From Russula earlei (Eukaryota > Basidiomycota > Agaricomycetes > Russulales > Russulaceae): a stretch of DNA of 24,560 bases. Positions 1 to 9,707 of this stretch are shown here, one piece after another; within the stretch, counting starts at the first letter, position 1; each line of letters opens with the position of its first letter. The notes beneath the pieces were generated by a model. It was not told the DNA's origin. It did no database searches and worked only from the letters and a program-made list of their open reading frames with translations. Made by a program: the position numbers and the translations under genes. The stretch is from assembly GCA_025769875.1 (NCBI GenBank), contig JAGFNK010000712.1, positions 1 through 24,560 of the forward strand. The letters run 5' to 3'.

Positions 1-200
1 AGTCATTCTGGCTTGGACTCCACCCAGATGACCAACCAGATGGTCTCCCAACGTCTTGGCCCCTGGCGCCTGAATGAACAGCAGAGGCACTTTGTTGATT
101 TCCGAGAAGTATTCGACACACTAGTCAAGATATTCTTCAGCATCCCTGTGACATTCAGTGGGAATGCCAACTGCTCTGCAGACAAAGACAAGATGACTAC
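1..200. other. unrecognised sequence at the left edge
   Basis: This stretch is less C-rich than what follows. It is open in several frames on both strands, for example a 62-codon minus frame and the first part of a plus frame starting at 13. Neither translation resembles a family I know. It may be the end of a feature that begins outside the window. I assign no function. Confidence 0.3.
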
Positions 201-1850
201 ACATACCCTGCACCTATGCCCGCTCCAGCCTCCATCCCTACATCGTGCACCATTGCCTCCACCTCGCCTGCCTTGCCCATCATCCCTGCGGTTCCCACCT
301 CATCAGCCATTCCCATCACCTCATTCCCGCCGCCATCCTCGACTCACCAGCCATCATTGCCTTGGCTCTACCTGCCCTCCCTCGCCATCCCAGCATTGCC
401 CGCATTCGCCATCATCGCCACCTCTGCCACCTCGTCCCCCCCCTAGCCTCCAGCCGTGACATCGCCTATTGCCACTGTCCCCGTCTTTGCCCAACCAGCT
501 CCCGTGCCCTCAGTGTCACCTGCTATGGCCACTGTCTCAGCTCCATGCACAACCACCATCTCAACCTTGCCCACCGATGTTTTAGCGCCGCCAGCCACTT
601 CAGCCCTTGCAGCCTTGTCTGCCACCCCCCCTTCATCTCATCTGCCCTGTGCCCTCAGTCGTCTCATCGCCCTCAGTCTCGTCCATTGCCCTCATCCGTC
701 ACCACAGTAGCCTCAGTTGTGCCAGCCGCCACTTGCATCAGTCTCCGTCTTAGCCTCACCCTACTCTCAGTTCAGCCCAGTCTGTCATAGCACCAGCATC
801 GCCAGCCGCGCTGTCTCCACCCTGCCCTCAGCCTCAGCCTTCTCAGTCTCAGCTGCCCCACCGCGCCCCTAGTTTTGCCAGCCATCTCCGTTGCCCCAGC
901 TTCAGATCAGTCAACCGCCGCCACTGCGCTCTTAGCCTTGCCAGCCACCTTAGTCTCATCAGCTGCCGCTGTAGCCTCATCCTCAGCCACCGACATCTTA
1001 GCACCATGGGCCGCCACCTCCACCACCATCGCACAAGCCACCAGCCGCCATGCCCTTGTCAGCCACAGCTGCCGTCGCCCCTGCATCGCCCTCAGTCGTT
1101 GCCTCCGCCCTGTCCACCCTCCACTGTCGCACCAGCTCAGTCTGCTGCCACCTTCTCGGTCTCAGGCCTCAGTCTTCTTAGTCTCAGCTGCCGCTTTAGT
1201 AGTTTTGCACGACACCAGCACTGCTGCACCATCGCAACCCCTTGCCACCAGCACCACCCCAGAAGACCAAGAAGGCCTCGGCCATGAACTTAGCCACAAC
1301 ACGCCACAACAGGAGGCAGAAGCCGCCACCACGCCACTGCTGCAGGAGAAGCAGTCGCCGATGCCACCAGCACACCACACACCGCCTCCCACATCGCCTC
1401 CCCATCTGTTCGCACGCTCTCACCCACGTCTGCTGCCAACACCTGCAGTGGAGACAACCCCACCACTGCCACCACAAGATGACAGATCCCACCCCCGCAC
1501 AAGCCACCCCATGCATCCTCTTTCTCGAGTCCTCACCACCATACGTCTCTATCTACGAACTCACGCTCACTGCCTACACCTTTGCTCCTTGTCCACGCCT
1601 GCTTGCCACCACCTGCAATGGAGATGACCATGCTGCCACTGCCACAAGACAATACAACCGCCACGCAAGCCGCCATCTCGTCACCACCGCCCTCATCTCC
1701 ATTGCCTCCATTTCCCATCGCCCTCGCCTCATTCTGTCATCGCCATCACCAATCACTGCCTTTGCGTCTTCTGCAAGCACAAGCAGCCACAACCACCCGC
1801 CTCAATTCAGATGCGAAAGGCTCAAAACACCCGCATTCAGATGCTTGACT
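200..1850 (+). repeat. C-rich low-complexity, degenerate tandem-repeat DNA
   Basis: The plus strand is built from short, diverged units such as GCCACC, CTCAGTC, TCAGCC and CACCACC. This keeps several overlapping frames open at once (for example 875-1627 and 1242-2144) and gives Ala/Ser/Thr/Pro/His-rich translations. Having all frames open together is typical of biased repeat DNA, so I do not call a gene. One stretch, around 1480-1570, keeps a similar peptide in the inverted copy at 23,880-24,000 (DDRSHP..., then MHPLSRVLTT). That could mark a remnant of coding sequence, but shared ancestry of the duplicated DNA explains it just as well. Confidence 0.5.
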
Positions 1851-1882
1851 GAGGACAGTCAAAGTTTCAAGCCCCTGGGAGG

Positions 1883-2359
1883 TGTAAGGAAGATTATGGC
1901 TGGCCTCGAAATCACATGCAAAAACGCAACACGACACAACATGAGACTGACACCTCAGCTCCCTTTCATCCCTTGCCACCTCCCTCTCGTTCCAGGCAGT
2001 CCACCGACCGCACACCACAAGCCATCTCATGTGCAACATCAAGACCTTGATTGCATCGCCCAGCCCTTGCCACTGACCATGCATGCATGCATGCCTCAGC
2101 ACACTAGACGCGTTCACGTCTCAAGCCTTTCACGACCACCTTGACTGCCTCGACCAGTCTGGATTCTCTTTCATGCATTTCATCTCTAGTACCTTCTCTC
2201 CTGTATATAAAAACACCCTAGCTACTCTGTAGTAGAAAGAGTTCAGAATAGGACCCCTCTTTGCAACCCACTCCTCTCTGTCTGTGAAAAACAAGAAGGA
2301 TGGTCAGAATCGAGAGGCGAGAGGGGTGATGAGTGGCTGGCCACGACTCCAATCACACT
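1883..2359 (+). mobile_element. LTR-like promoter block, left copy
   Basis: This begins with TGTAAGG, the same start as the solo LTR at 15190. It then shares several patches with it: the GGCTGGCCTC patch, the CATCGCCCAG patch, the TTCTCTTTCATGC patch, and the TATA block followed by AGCTACTCTGTAGTA. Downstream of the TATA box the two diverge, and no matching LTR end is visible before the 351-bp unit. I read it as a diverged or truncated relative of that LTR. Confidence 0.5.
2204..2210 (+). promoter_or_regulatory. TATA box, first of three copies
   Basis: TATATAA lies in the context CTCCTG-TATATAA-AACACC, followed about 12 bp later by AGCTACTCTGTAGTA. The block recurs at 15457 (plus) and 23230 (minus). 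Conservation of this patch while its flanks drift suggests it was a working LTR-type core promoter. Current activity is unknown. Confidence 0.55.
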
Positions 2360-2710
2360 GGAAACAACATTGCACACCACAACACTTGAGTCAAAAACAC
2401 TATGGGGCTGCCTCAAGACAGCCCATGGGTACAACATGAGGGAAAAATAATAGATATATACCATGATTTTGAGTTGTAATTCATCTAATACACATGTCAA
2501 GGTGGCTTGAGTCCAGCTCCACCAATTCTCACTCAAATCTCATGAAAACAATGGGGCTGCCTAGCCCTCATTCAGGCAATTCAGGGACAATAAATTTCAT
2601 ATGAATTGAAGCTGTTTTGAGGGAGATATTCATCCCACATGTTTGAGGGGGTTTCTGTGCCAATTTGGGTGGAATTCAAGCTCCGCCAAGTGCGCTGAAA
2701 ATGGCAATAA
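2360..2710 (-). repeat. 351-bp terminal unit, copy 1
   Basis: The unit starts GGAAACAACATTGC at its outer end and finishes GGCAATAA at its inner end. Copies 2 (9357-9707), 3 (17068-17418) and 4 (22730-23080) are each exactly 351 bp with the same ends. Inside are two GGGCT...AGCCC hairpins, each followed by CCAT and a GTTTT-like tract. Copies 1 and 4 share diagnostic variants (a longer T run, GTGTTG, GAATTAC) that copies 2 and 3 lack. The outer side is arm F and the inner side is the helicase fragment. Confidence 0.9.
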
Positions 2711-2795
2711 ACAGAAAGTAATCAACTCATCACTATGTATAATCTTTTACATGGTACAGCAAAACAAACAATACATACACTGAACACACATCTTG

Positions 2796-3050
2796 TTATA
2801 GTAACACTTCACTATATACTATATTCTTAGTGGAAGCCTCCCTCTTCTCTTCCTCCCAAATCACCTTGATGTTGGAGACAGAGGTCACCCTTGACACCCC
2901 AACATAAAATTGCCCATGTGTGAACACTGGCTTTCTTGAATCCAACCCAACATGTTTCAGTGTTTGCCCTTGTGACTTGTTGATGGTCATGGCAAAGCAT
3001 GCCCTCACAGGGATTGCCTCCTTGTACTAATATTAAACAAGGATGGTCGG
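2796..3050 (-). pseudogene. Helitron Pif1-family helicase, C-terminal fragment
   Basis: The minus-strand translation contains CFAMTINKSQGQTLKHVGLD, then VFTHGQFYVGVSRV and a C-terminal NIVYSEVLL before the TAA stop. This is the end of the Pif1-like helicase domain fused to Rep in Helitrons: helicase motifs V-VI, including the Q-rich INKSQGQT and the SRV motif. Only about 75-80 residues of a domain of several hundred remain. In frame upstream, IPVRA precedes CFAMT if a candidate 82-bp GT..AG intron (about 3031-3112) is removed. Without that splice a frameshift is needed. I found no Walker A or B upstream. The stop lies about 75 bp from the inner edge of the 351-bp unit, so this was the 3' end of an autonomous element. 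Confidence 0.85.
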
Positions 3051-3059
3051 AGGGTCGCT

Positions 3060-3290
3060 GCATTTGGGTGGTCCTCAGCTGCCTCAATTTGGACGAAAAA
3101 ATTCCCACAAATGGAAGGTCTTGCTTAGCAAATATATTTATAAGCAGTGAAAAAAGTTTTTTGATGACGGCCTCTTCGTTTAACAATGCGCATTCGTTTT
3201 TTCTTTTGCCGTGTTCGTTTTCTTCCTTCTCCTGTCTTTCCCCTCCTATACTTCCCACTCTTCTTCCCCAGGGTCCCAGGTCAAGACTCT
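3060..3290. other. unassigned junction between helicase fragment and repeat field
   Basis: Minus-strand frames stay open here (up to 3258), but I cannot align their translation with helicase motifs. The plus strand becomes pyrimidine-rich from about 3200. The break between Helitron coding DNA and unrelated cargo therefore lies somewhere in this stretch. Confidence 0.3.
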
Positions 3291-3484
3291 CAAGCCACCT
3301 GGTTTCCTCAAAACTTCACTGGCCTCATTGGAGTTTTCCCACAGAGCTGTTGTTTCCGCAGGTGCATTTTTTGTTTCTGTTCTCACATGTGCTCTCTCTC
3401 ATCCTCTCCCTCTCCTTCCTACCAAATAGTTTCTTCCTGGCTCTCAAGCTGCTTCCCCACTCCCATCTCCTGTGTCACTGCATT

Positions 3485-3735
3485 GGTGATGATGACGACG
3501 ACTCAGGCATGGCCATAGTGCCCTCATGACGGCCACGAATTGTGAGTGTGGCCCATGGCCACTGTGATGGTGGTGTGCTCATGGCCATGATGACGGCATG
3601 TTTGCTGGCAAAGCACTCCACCCACTGGCCCCCATTCCACTTCACTGGTGACAATGACGATGACTCGGGCATGGCCATGGTGACCTCGTGATGGCCACAA
3701 ATTGTGAGCATGGCCCATGGCCACTGTGATGATCT
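3485..3735 (+). repeat. 162-bp-spaced direct duplication
   Basis: A block of about 85 bp beginning GGTGATGATGACGACGACTC at 3485 recurs at 3647 as GGTGACAATGACGATGACTC. Both go on through GCATGGCCAT, CGGCCACGAATTGTGAG-like and GGCCCATGGCCACTGTGATG. The two differ by scattered transitions, many CG to TG or CA, so this is an old local duplication. Confidence 0.75.
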
Positions 3736-4911
3736 GGCCACCATGATGACAGCAGGTGACACTTTCTCTTGCTTGCTCTCCCACCCTCTCATGTTCCCCT
3801 GCGCTTTCATGCCCATTGTTTTGCACAAGCCCTTCCAGCATGGGTGACCACTCCAAGCCAGGACCACAAGCACACCCAGTGGCCATCAAAACCTCTCGTC
3901 CGATTCCGGTGCGCGTTTCATGTTCCTTTCATTTTTTGATTCTTTTTTTCTGTCACACTTGTTCTAACCCTTTCTCACAGTGACAGCACGAACAGCACTA
4001 TGGCAATGACACAGCCGTCAAGACGCTGAGGAGTGGTCCATGCATAGGACACCCATTTTGTGCGATTTCACTCTGTTTCCTCAGCTCTAATTTGCATCTT
4101 TCCCTGACCCCGAAAACCATGCCAAGTTCGCCCGCTTTGCAAGCAGCATTATTCGTGCATGACCATCGCATGTACTCTTTTTTTTGCTTTCTCTCCCTCA
4201 TTTTTCTCCTTCCTGCCCTTCCTGCCTTGCTTCCTGCAAGACTAACAGCCAATGCTAGATGGTTCTTCAACCAGATTCTGTTTGTAACAGGTGCATGTAT
4301 GTGCATTTTTTGGTGGCAACTGTTTTTTCTCTTTTTCTCCCACTTTCTGACTTCCTATGCATATCAATGTCCTCTGCCTTGCGAATTGACTCCAGCACAT
4401 GTGTGGTGACTCCAGGCCAAGACCACTACAACACCCAATGGCCTTGAAAACCATCCTGTGCGACCACAAACTTGGTGCGCTTTGTTTTTTTTAATTTTTA
4501 CTCCCCTTCTCACAACAACAGAACGGCCAGGACCGCAATGATGATGCAGTCGTCAAGGCGCTCACGAGGGTTCAATGAGTGTCTATGGGCTTATGTCATG
4601 TTTACCCGTGTGCACGAGCTTCACGCGTTAAGCTCTGTGCGTGCGTTATTGCTTTTGCTTTTGCTCTTTCTTTCATTTCATGCGAGTTCTCACTCAGATT
4701 TAGTTGCGAATCAAGGAACGCAAGTGCCGGTTCCAGCATGCAGGCCAGTGACAGCACAGCTATGGGCCATGGCGATAATACAGTGCAGAGATTTTTGGGC
4801 TTTACCGGCGTGCATTTTCATTTTCATTTTCACGCGTTCTCTGATTCTCTTTTCCCTCTTCCTTCCCTCAGTGCAATAGCCCATTGTCACGTTTTACAAG
4901 CCTATCTCCAC

Positions 4912-4990
4912 TGTGACATGGCATGGCCTGGACGTGGCAATGACTCTGCCCCCTCCCCTCCCACCCCGCTTTCTGCCGCACACGACATGT
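4912..4990 (+). repeat. 80-bp block shared with 7751-7830
   Basis: TGACATGGCATGGCCTGGACG, then a GCCCCNTCCCCTCCCACCCC tract and a CTTTCTGC patch, match 7751-7830, where the same block follows the Rpt6 fragment. It links the repeat field with the DNA next to the pseudogene and suggests both belong to one cargo segment. Confidence 0.65.
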
Positions 4991-6014
4991 ATGTCTTTCC
5001 CTTCATTTCTCCCCTCCACTTTCTCTTTTTGCTTTTGTTCTCCTCTCAAGCAGTGGTGGCAATGATTATGTCATTGTCACAGTGGCAATCACAATGCAAT
5101 GGCCATGACCATGACATGACCATGGAATGGCACAAGCAGCCACCACAAGCTTGCACATGATCATTCTCGCGTCGACCAGATGCGTTTTTCAAGACTCCAA
5201 GTGTCTCTTTGTGACTTGCCAGTTCCAGCTGGCTTTCTTTTACCAGTGCATGCATGCGTGCATTTTTCCTTTTCTCTTTCTATCTAACATCCACTTTTGA
5301 TCAACTGAAGGACACGCGACCAGCCTTCCCTGTGACATCCACCCCTTCCCCCTCCACACTCGATGGTACAATCCTCTCACTCGATACCTGGATGGCAAGA
5401 GACGCATGCGCCATGGCGATAATACAGCCATCAAGCTCAGCCTCAAGTGGTGCATGTGACACATGTTTTCCCATGTCCATTGCGTGGCACCTGTGCGATG
5501 TTCATTTTCATTTTCATTTTTGCGGGTCCTTTCTCCTCTGCCTTGAATCTCTCACTAAGACCCAAGCTGCCAGTTCCCTCAAGCTCATTTCCATGTGACA
5601 GGAGCTTTCCCGCAAGGCCTCATTTCCGTGGGTGCATTTTTTTTTTCTTTTCATTCTTGCACGCACTCTCACCCTCTCACCCCTCTGCTTCCTATTATCT
5701 GGTGCGTTTTTTTTTCTTTCCATTTGGATTGCTCTTTCTGACCAGTTCTTATAGTGACACAGCACAGCGAGTACCACCTGAGAGCGAGGCATGGTGCTGC
5801 GATGGCACCTTGAAAACACGTGGTTTCACACATGCGCTATTATACCATGTGTGTGCGTGTTTCTTTTTTTCTTTCATTTATATGACAGTTCTCACTCAGA
5901 TGTCGTCACAAAACAGGTAACGCAACTTGACAGGAGCTGTTCGAGGTGCTTGGGATCCTGCAGCCCACCGGGGATGGGCAAGATGCTGCTCGCATGGGCT
6001 GTGGTGCATCACAC

Positions 6015-6530
6015 TGTTAGAATCTGATGGATCTTGGTACCGACTCTTTAGTGAAAGAGTTGCTTGATATAGTTCAAGCACTAGACTTCGAACCCTTTGA
6101 TATTATCTCAGGAAGATTGAATGTAGAAAAGAGAGGGACCTCTTTCAGTTAGAGTCTGCACTATAATTTTGTTTAGATCAGTTGACAAGATGTTTGTCTT
6201 GTTAAATGTGTAAGTCGAGCCGTAAGGCTCGACTTCTTGGTACCACAGACTATTTATACGATATCTCAATAACTGCTGATCCGATTCGTACGAAACTTGG
6301 GGTGCACATAGCTGAGAACCAGTAGTATCCAAATACAGAAAGCGCAATTCAGAATGTTAGAAATGACTCACACGTGAGTCATTCTTTCCTAGTATCTGTC
6401 ATCAATCAGTAAGCAATCAGTAAGCAATCAGTAAGCAATCACTAAGCCAGATTGATAAGCAGACATATGAGTAATCACAGACGAGTCAGCAGAAACAGAT
6501 GACAGTTGGAGAATCAAGAGAATCTTAACA
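6015..6530. mobile_element. solo LTR A (516 bp) with CACAC target duplication
   Basis: It runs from TGTTAG to CTTAACA, with TGTTA/TAACA inverted ends. The flanks are CACAC at 6010-6014 and CACAC at 6531-6535. Removing the LTR and one CACAC joins HHT to DCKF of the Rpt6 fragment in frame. No internal retrotransposon genes are present, so this is a solo LTR left by recombination. Inside are a GTCGAGCC/GGCTCGAC hairpin near 6213-6234 and a short tandem array near 6404-6445. Confidence 0.93.
6404..6445 (+). repeat. 11-bp tandem repeat inside LTR A
   Basis: CAATCAGTAAG is repeated about four times head to tail, the last unit being altered to CAATCACTAAG. It lies in the 3' part of the LTR. Confidence 0.9.
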
Positions 6531-6727
6531 CACACGGACTGCAAGTTCATTCATGTGTCCGGGTCCAAGTTGGTGCAGAAGTGCATCATCGGTGAGGGTT
6601 CCCGCATGGTGCACAAGTTCTTTGTCATGGTGGGTGAGCACATGCCAAGCATCATCTTCATGGATGAAATTGCCTCTATTGGGAGCTCACATGGAGTGGG
6701 TCCAGTGGTGGTGACTCGGAGGTGCAG

Positions 6728-7688
6728 TGTCAAGACTCACTGTTGAACTATCCAGTTCAAGAGCGAGGGATAAGCTCGAAGACGAGTCGATAGACGTCCA
6801 AGACTGCGTGGGCAAGAAGTAGCGTCCAGAGTAGTAACAGATACCAGAGAGGTACTGTTACTGTGAGAGTCGAGCAATCACGCAGGGAAGGGGCCAGGAT
6901 AGTCACAAGGGGATGGTCCTTAAAGGAGTATCCCAGGGATAGAGAGTGCCGTAAACAAATGGACAGTCTGAGGACTGTCCGCAACTTTATTGAGCGCTTA
7001 TATACTACAAGAGAACTGCTAAATAGGGAACAAGTCATAACCTTGTTATCAAGCACAATAGAGTGATGAGTAAGAAGTCGGAGGACGCTTACTGAGCATG
7101 CTCAGTCATGCTCAGTAAGCTGCTGAGTAAGAAGCTTCTCTTGATGAGTAAGAGCTTCCATTGTCCACGTGTTCACTGCTTTAGTGCATGTGCAAGCACC
7201 TGATTCATTTCCTGTTAGTTAGTTTAGGGCCGGTCATTCGAGGACTTGTAGTTTGGTTAGAGAATAGTGTTATCTTATAAGGTCCTTATATAGTTCTATT
7301 AGGGTCCTTAGAGTCGACCCTAATACTTCTATTAAGGTCCTTAGTGTTGCCTTATAGTTCGTTCTATAGTTATTAGAGTTGGTCTAATAACGCGTTGTAG
7401 GGCCTTTGATACCAGGTTAGTACCTATTGTAGAGTTCCTAGGGTCGTTCCAAAGGGTCCTTAGGAAGGCCCTAATGCTGTCTTTTGTTGCTAGAAGGGTT
7501 GCCCTTAAGTGGGGCTTGCTGTATGTCGATTGTGCCGAGAATTGCTCGCGCAACAATGCGCGCGCGATATTGTGGACACCTCTACTCACCCCTTTTGCTC
7601 GTGTGAACAGGGTGACACCATAGAGACCAGGTTTCCTCCTATAAGGAAGGGTCCTTCAAGGGCCCTCTCCGGAGAATGGTTCATGACA
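6728..7688. mobile_element. solo LTR B (961 bp) with TGCAG target duplication
   Basis: It begins TGTCAAGAC and ends TTCATGACA, giving TGTCA/TGACA inverted ends. Flanks are TGCAG at 6723-6727 and TGCAG at 7689-7693. Excision restores GAG GTG CAG CAC ATG ATG CTC of the Rpt6 fragment. It is long for a fungal solo LTR. It holds many degenerate GGTCCTTA-like units around 7280-7490, and no retrotransposon genes. The LTR does not resemble LTR A beyond the TG..CA ends. Confidence 0.92.
7088..7119. repeat. perfect 13-bp palindromic arms in LTR B
   Basis: CTTACTGAGCATG at 7088-7100 and its reverse complement at 7107-7119 are separated by CTCAGT. The shorter GAGCATGCTC palindrome overlaps it. It could fold as a hairpin or be a protein-binding site in the LTR. 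No function is known to me. Confidence 0.85.
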
Positions 7689-7736
7689 TGCAGCACATGA
7701 TGCTCAAGCTGTTGAATCAGCTTGATGGATTCGGAT

Positions 7737-8284
7737 TGGCACAATTCATGGTGACATGGCATGGCTTGGACGCAGCGATAGCACTGCCCCATCCCCTCCC
7801 ACCCCACTTTCTGCTGTGTGCGACAGGTATTGCAGCTTGCGGATCGCAGCGTCGGTGGACCACATCAATGCGGTGCTGCAGTGGATGTTGACCAAGCTGC
7901 TTGCAGGCCGATAGCTCTGGCATGACCTGATCACGCTCGCACTGTACGATGTCGAGCTCACTGGCATGGATCCTGCCTCTGCAAGGCAGCAGCACTGCCA
8001 GAGCACAAAGTTCTGGCAAGGGTGCTGCTGCCGCTGCCCATGTGGGCGAGGGCATGGGCATGGGAGTGAGAGTTGCTTCGAGCATAGGTGGTGGTATGCA
8101 GATGATGCCAACAGCAACAATGATGGAGATGGTGGCGAGGCACATGTTGGTGGCTGTGACGCACTGAGCGTGCAAGCTGTTCTTTCTCATGGGATGGCAA
8201 CAGCTCGACGTGTTGGCCGACACGACCGTCAGGGGTGGTGTGGACATGATGATGCCTGCAGAGGCAGGTGAGGTTGCAATTGCA
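7737..8284 (+). other. unrecognised cargo with a possible gene relic
   Basis: After the block shared with 4912-4990, one plus frame reads ...VDHINAVLQWMLTKLLAG, then an in-frame TAG, then LITLALYDVELTGMDP and on to about 8270 with a Cys/His/Gly-rich tail. The first part looks like plausible helical protein; the tail looks like frame-shifted, biased sequence. I do not recognise the family. It could be a second captured gene fragment next to Rpt6, or chance. Confidence 0.3.
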
Positions 8285-8286
8285 TA

Positions 8287-8912
8287 CTATCACCTATGGG
8301 GAACTCGCCATTCCACTACCATCTCGCCAGTCACAAATGTCACGAAAGTAATGGACATGTAACACATGCCAAATTAAAGTCCGCCCGGGATGAATGTATT
8401 TATTGGGGACTAGGGAAAACAGTTGTAATGGAGTAGCATTATTGAGTGAAATCCAGGACTTGCTATGTACGGAATGTGGTGCTCACATCATGGGCCAGTG
8501 CTGCATGAGTAATAGTAAAAGATCAATATATATCATTGTTATAGCTGCCTGTAGCCCCTGCTCATATGTATGGTCTTGTGCTGGCCAATTGGACCACCTG
8601 TAACATGGCATTGGCATTAAGAGGATAAAACTGCAGTGGTGACCAGACTCCTCCAAGTCAGCATATGGTGATCAGCCAGCTGGAATCAAACTCCACACTC
8701 TGCTATGACAGAAGGCATGATGCAGGCGTGACCCCCAGCCAAAATACTACTTGAAAACCACTCAATGGACCTCTATTTTTCTTTGCTAGAATGACATTAA
8801 TGGCACTCAATAGTATAACTACAAAGTTTTAAATGGGGTTGTTTGAGCAGATACAGGGGAAAATGAAATTGGTGAGATGGTAGTGGAATGGCAAGTTCCC
8901 CATAGGTGATAG
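8287..8912. mobile_element. 626-bp MITE-like element with about 43-bp TIRs and TA target
   Basis: The left end CTATCACCTATGGGGAAC... and the right end are inverted copies over roughly 43 bp with about one or two mismatches. Both are flanked by TA (8285-8286 and 8913-8914), as for Tc1/mariner-type insertion. The interior has no transposase; the longest plus frame (8394-8603) has no recognisable content. I therefore read it as a non-autonomous element mobilised in trans. The ends do not match those of the Tc1-like element at 13605-15189, so a different partner is needed. Confidence 0.88.
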
Positions 8913-8914
8913 TA

Positions 8915-9356
8915 TGACATGCTTTTCAACCTTGCATGGGAATGTAATATTTATGGATGTAATTCACTTCCTGCTAAATAAATATAAGATTTGCATAAAT
9001 CAATGTTAGTGTTGTCTGGATCCCTGTTAACTGGGCTTCGCTTTCCCCTGGACAGAGCTAGATGCATGTGTGTGTGCTGTAGCTGAGCAGAGCCAGTTAA
9101 CTGGGCCGGGCTCCACGCGACGTGGAACTTGGGCTCAAGGGCATAAACAGGTGGTTGCCTGTTGGTGCTGCGGAAATCAATCCTCTGCCTCCAACCACCA
9201 TCCTCTGCCCCTACTGAACAGTCCAGTTTCTCTATAAAGTGAGTCCCTCACCTTCTGGACAGCTGGATATTTTTTCTAATATGTTTTTCAGCCACTCACA
9301 ACCCTTCAACTTCCACCCTTTTCAACAATCAACAAGGTATGTTTACTACATTTTAA
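8915..9356. other. non-coding stretch between MITE and 351-bp unit
   Basis: No convincing frame is present. Two GTTAACTGGGC blocks lie about 70 bp apart (9027 and 9097). A TCTATAAAGTGAGT patch near 9230 is followed by pyrimidine-rich DNA and CAACAATCAACAAGG near 9340. That resembles a fungal promoter and leader, but it is cut off by the unit at 9357 with no coding region behind it. Confidence 0.35.
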
Positions 9357-9707
9357 TTATTGCCGTTTTCAGCGCACTTGGTGGAGTTTGAATTCCACCC
9401 AAATTGGCACAGAAAACCCTCTCAAATGTGCAGGGTGAATATCTCCCTCAAAACAGCTTCAATTCACATGAAACTTATTGTCCCTGAATCGCCTGAATGA
9501 GGGCTAGGCAGCCCCATTGTGTTCATGAGATTTGAGTGAGAATTGGTGGAGCTGGACTCAAGCCACCTCCACATGTGTATTAGATCAATTATAACTCAAA
9601 ATCATGGTCTATATCTATTATTTTCCCTCATGTTGTACCCATGGGCTGTCTTGAGGCAGCCCCATAGTGTTTTTGACTCAAGCATTGTGGTGTGCAACGT
9701 CGTTTCC
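9357..9707 (+). repeat. 351-bp terminal unit, copy 2
   Basis: Same unit as at 2360 in the opposite orientation, starting TTATTGCC and ending GTTTCC. It shares CAATTAT, GCATTG and ACGTCG variants with copy 3. The inner side (left) is the non-coding stretch of element 1; the outer side (right) is arm G. Frames crossing it, such as 9543-9884, are shadows. Confidence 0.9.

Larger units (their letters stand above)
858..2359 (+). repeat. Arm F, left copy of an inverted duplication
   Basis: From about 858 this sequence recurs on the opposite strand at 23081-24560, with many point differences and small indels. It contains the C-rich region, a block around 1850-2040, and a TATA-bearing block. It ends exactly where the 351-bp unit begins at 2360. 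The right copy runs to the window edge, so the true arm is probably longer. Confidence 0.85.
3290..5930 (+). repeat. degenerate pyrimidine-rich tandem repeat field
   Basis: Diverged units recur about every 0.5-0.6 kb. Each has a GTGCATTTTT-type pyrimidine tract (near 3362, 4301, 4810, 5257, 5632, with a GTGCGTTTTT form at 4477 and 5702) and a block like ATGGCNATNATNCAGNCGTCAAG (near 4004, 4536, 4770, 5413). One pair is easy to line up: a GGTGACCACTCCAAGCCAGG-type block at 3842 against one at 4408, both followed by GCCAAGACC or GACCACA-type sequence and a T-rich tract. The open frames are short and overlapping on both strands, so I call no genes. Confidence 0.6.
5931..7736 (+). pseudogene. RPT6: 26S proteasome ATPase Rpt6 fragment, split by two LTRs
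   Basis: Rpt6 is one of six AAA+ ATPases in the base of the 26S proteasome; it unfolds substrates. Reading past the insertions, the order is ELFEVLGILQP, then PPGMGKMLLAWAVVHHT (Walker A), [40 protein letters not shown] (Walker B), SEVQ, and MLKLLNQLDGF. This is Rpt6-type order and spacing. Defects: about seven codons before Walker A are lost with a frame change, the Walker A Thr/Thr are Met/Met, one Ile is duplicated, a one-base shift follows IGSS, and solo LTRs sit at 6015-6530 and 6728-7688. The N-terminus and everything after LDGF are missing. The visible coding is uninterrupted by introns. It is surely non-functional. A related proteasomal AAA subunit is possible but fits less well. Confidence 0.85.

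Noticed and set aside
245..2144. Several long plus frames rich in Pro, His, Ser and Ala
   Set aside because: All overlap in different frames of C-rich repeat DNA and none carries a recognisable domain.
6404..6445. CRISPR-like spacing of short repeats
   Set aside because: The 11-bp units are directly adjacent without spacers and lie inside an LTR of a eukaryotic genome.
8394..8603. 69-codon frame inside the MITE
   Set aside because: Too short, no recognisable motif, and MITE interiors are normally non-coding.
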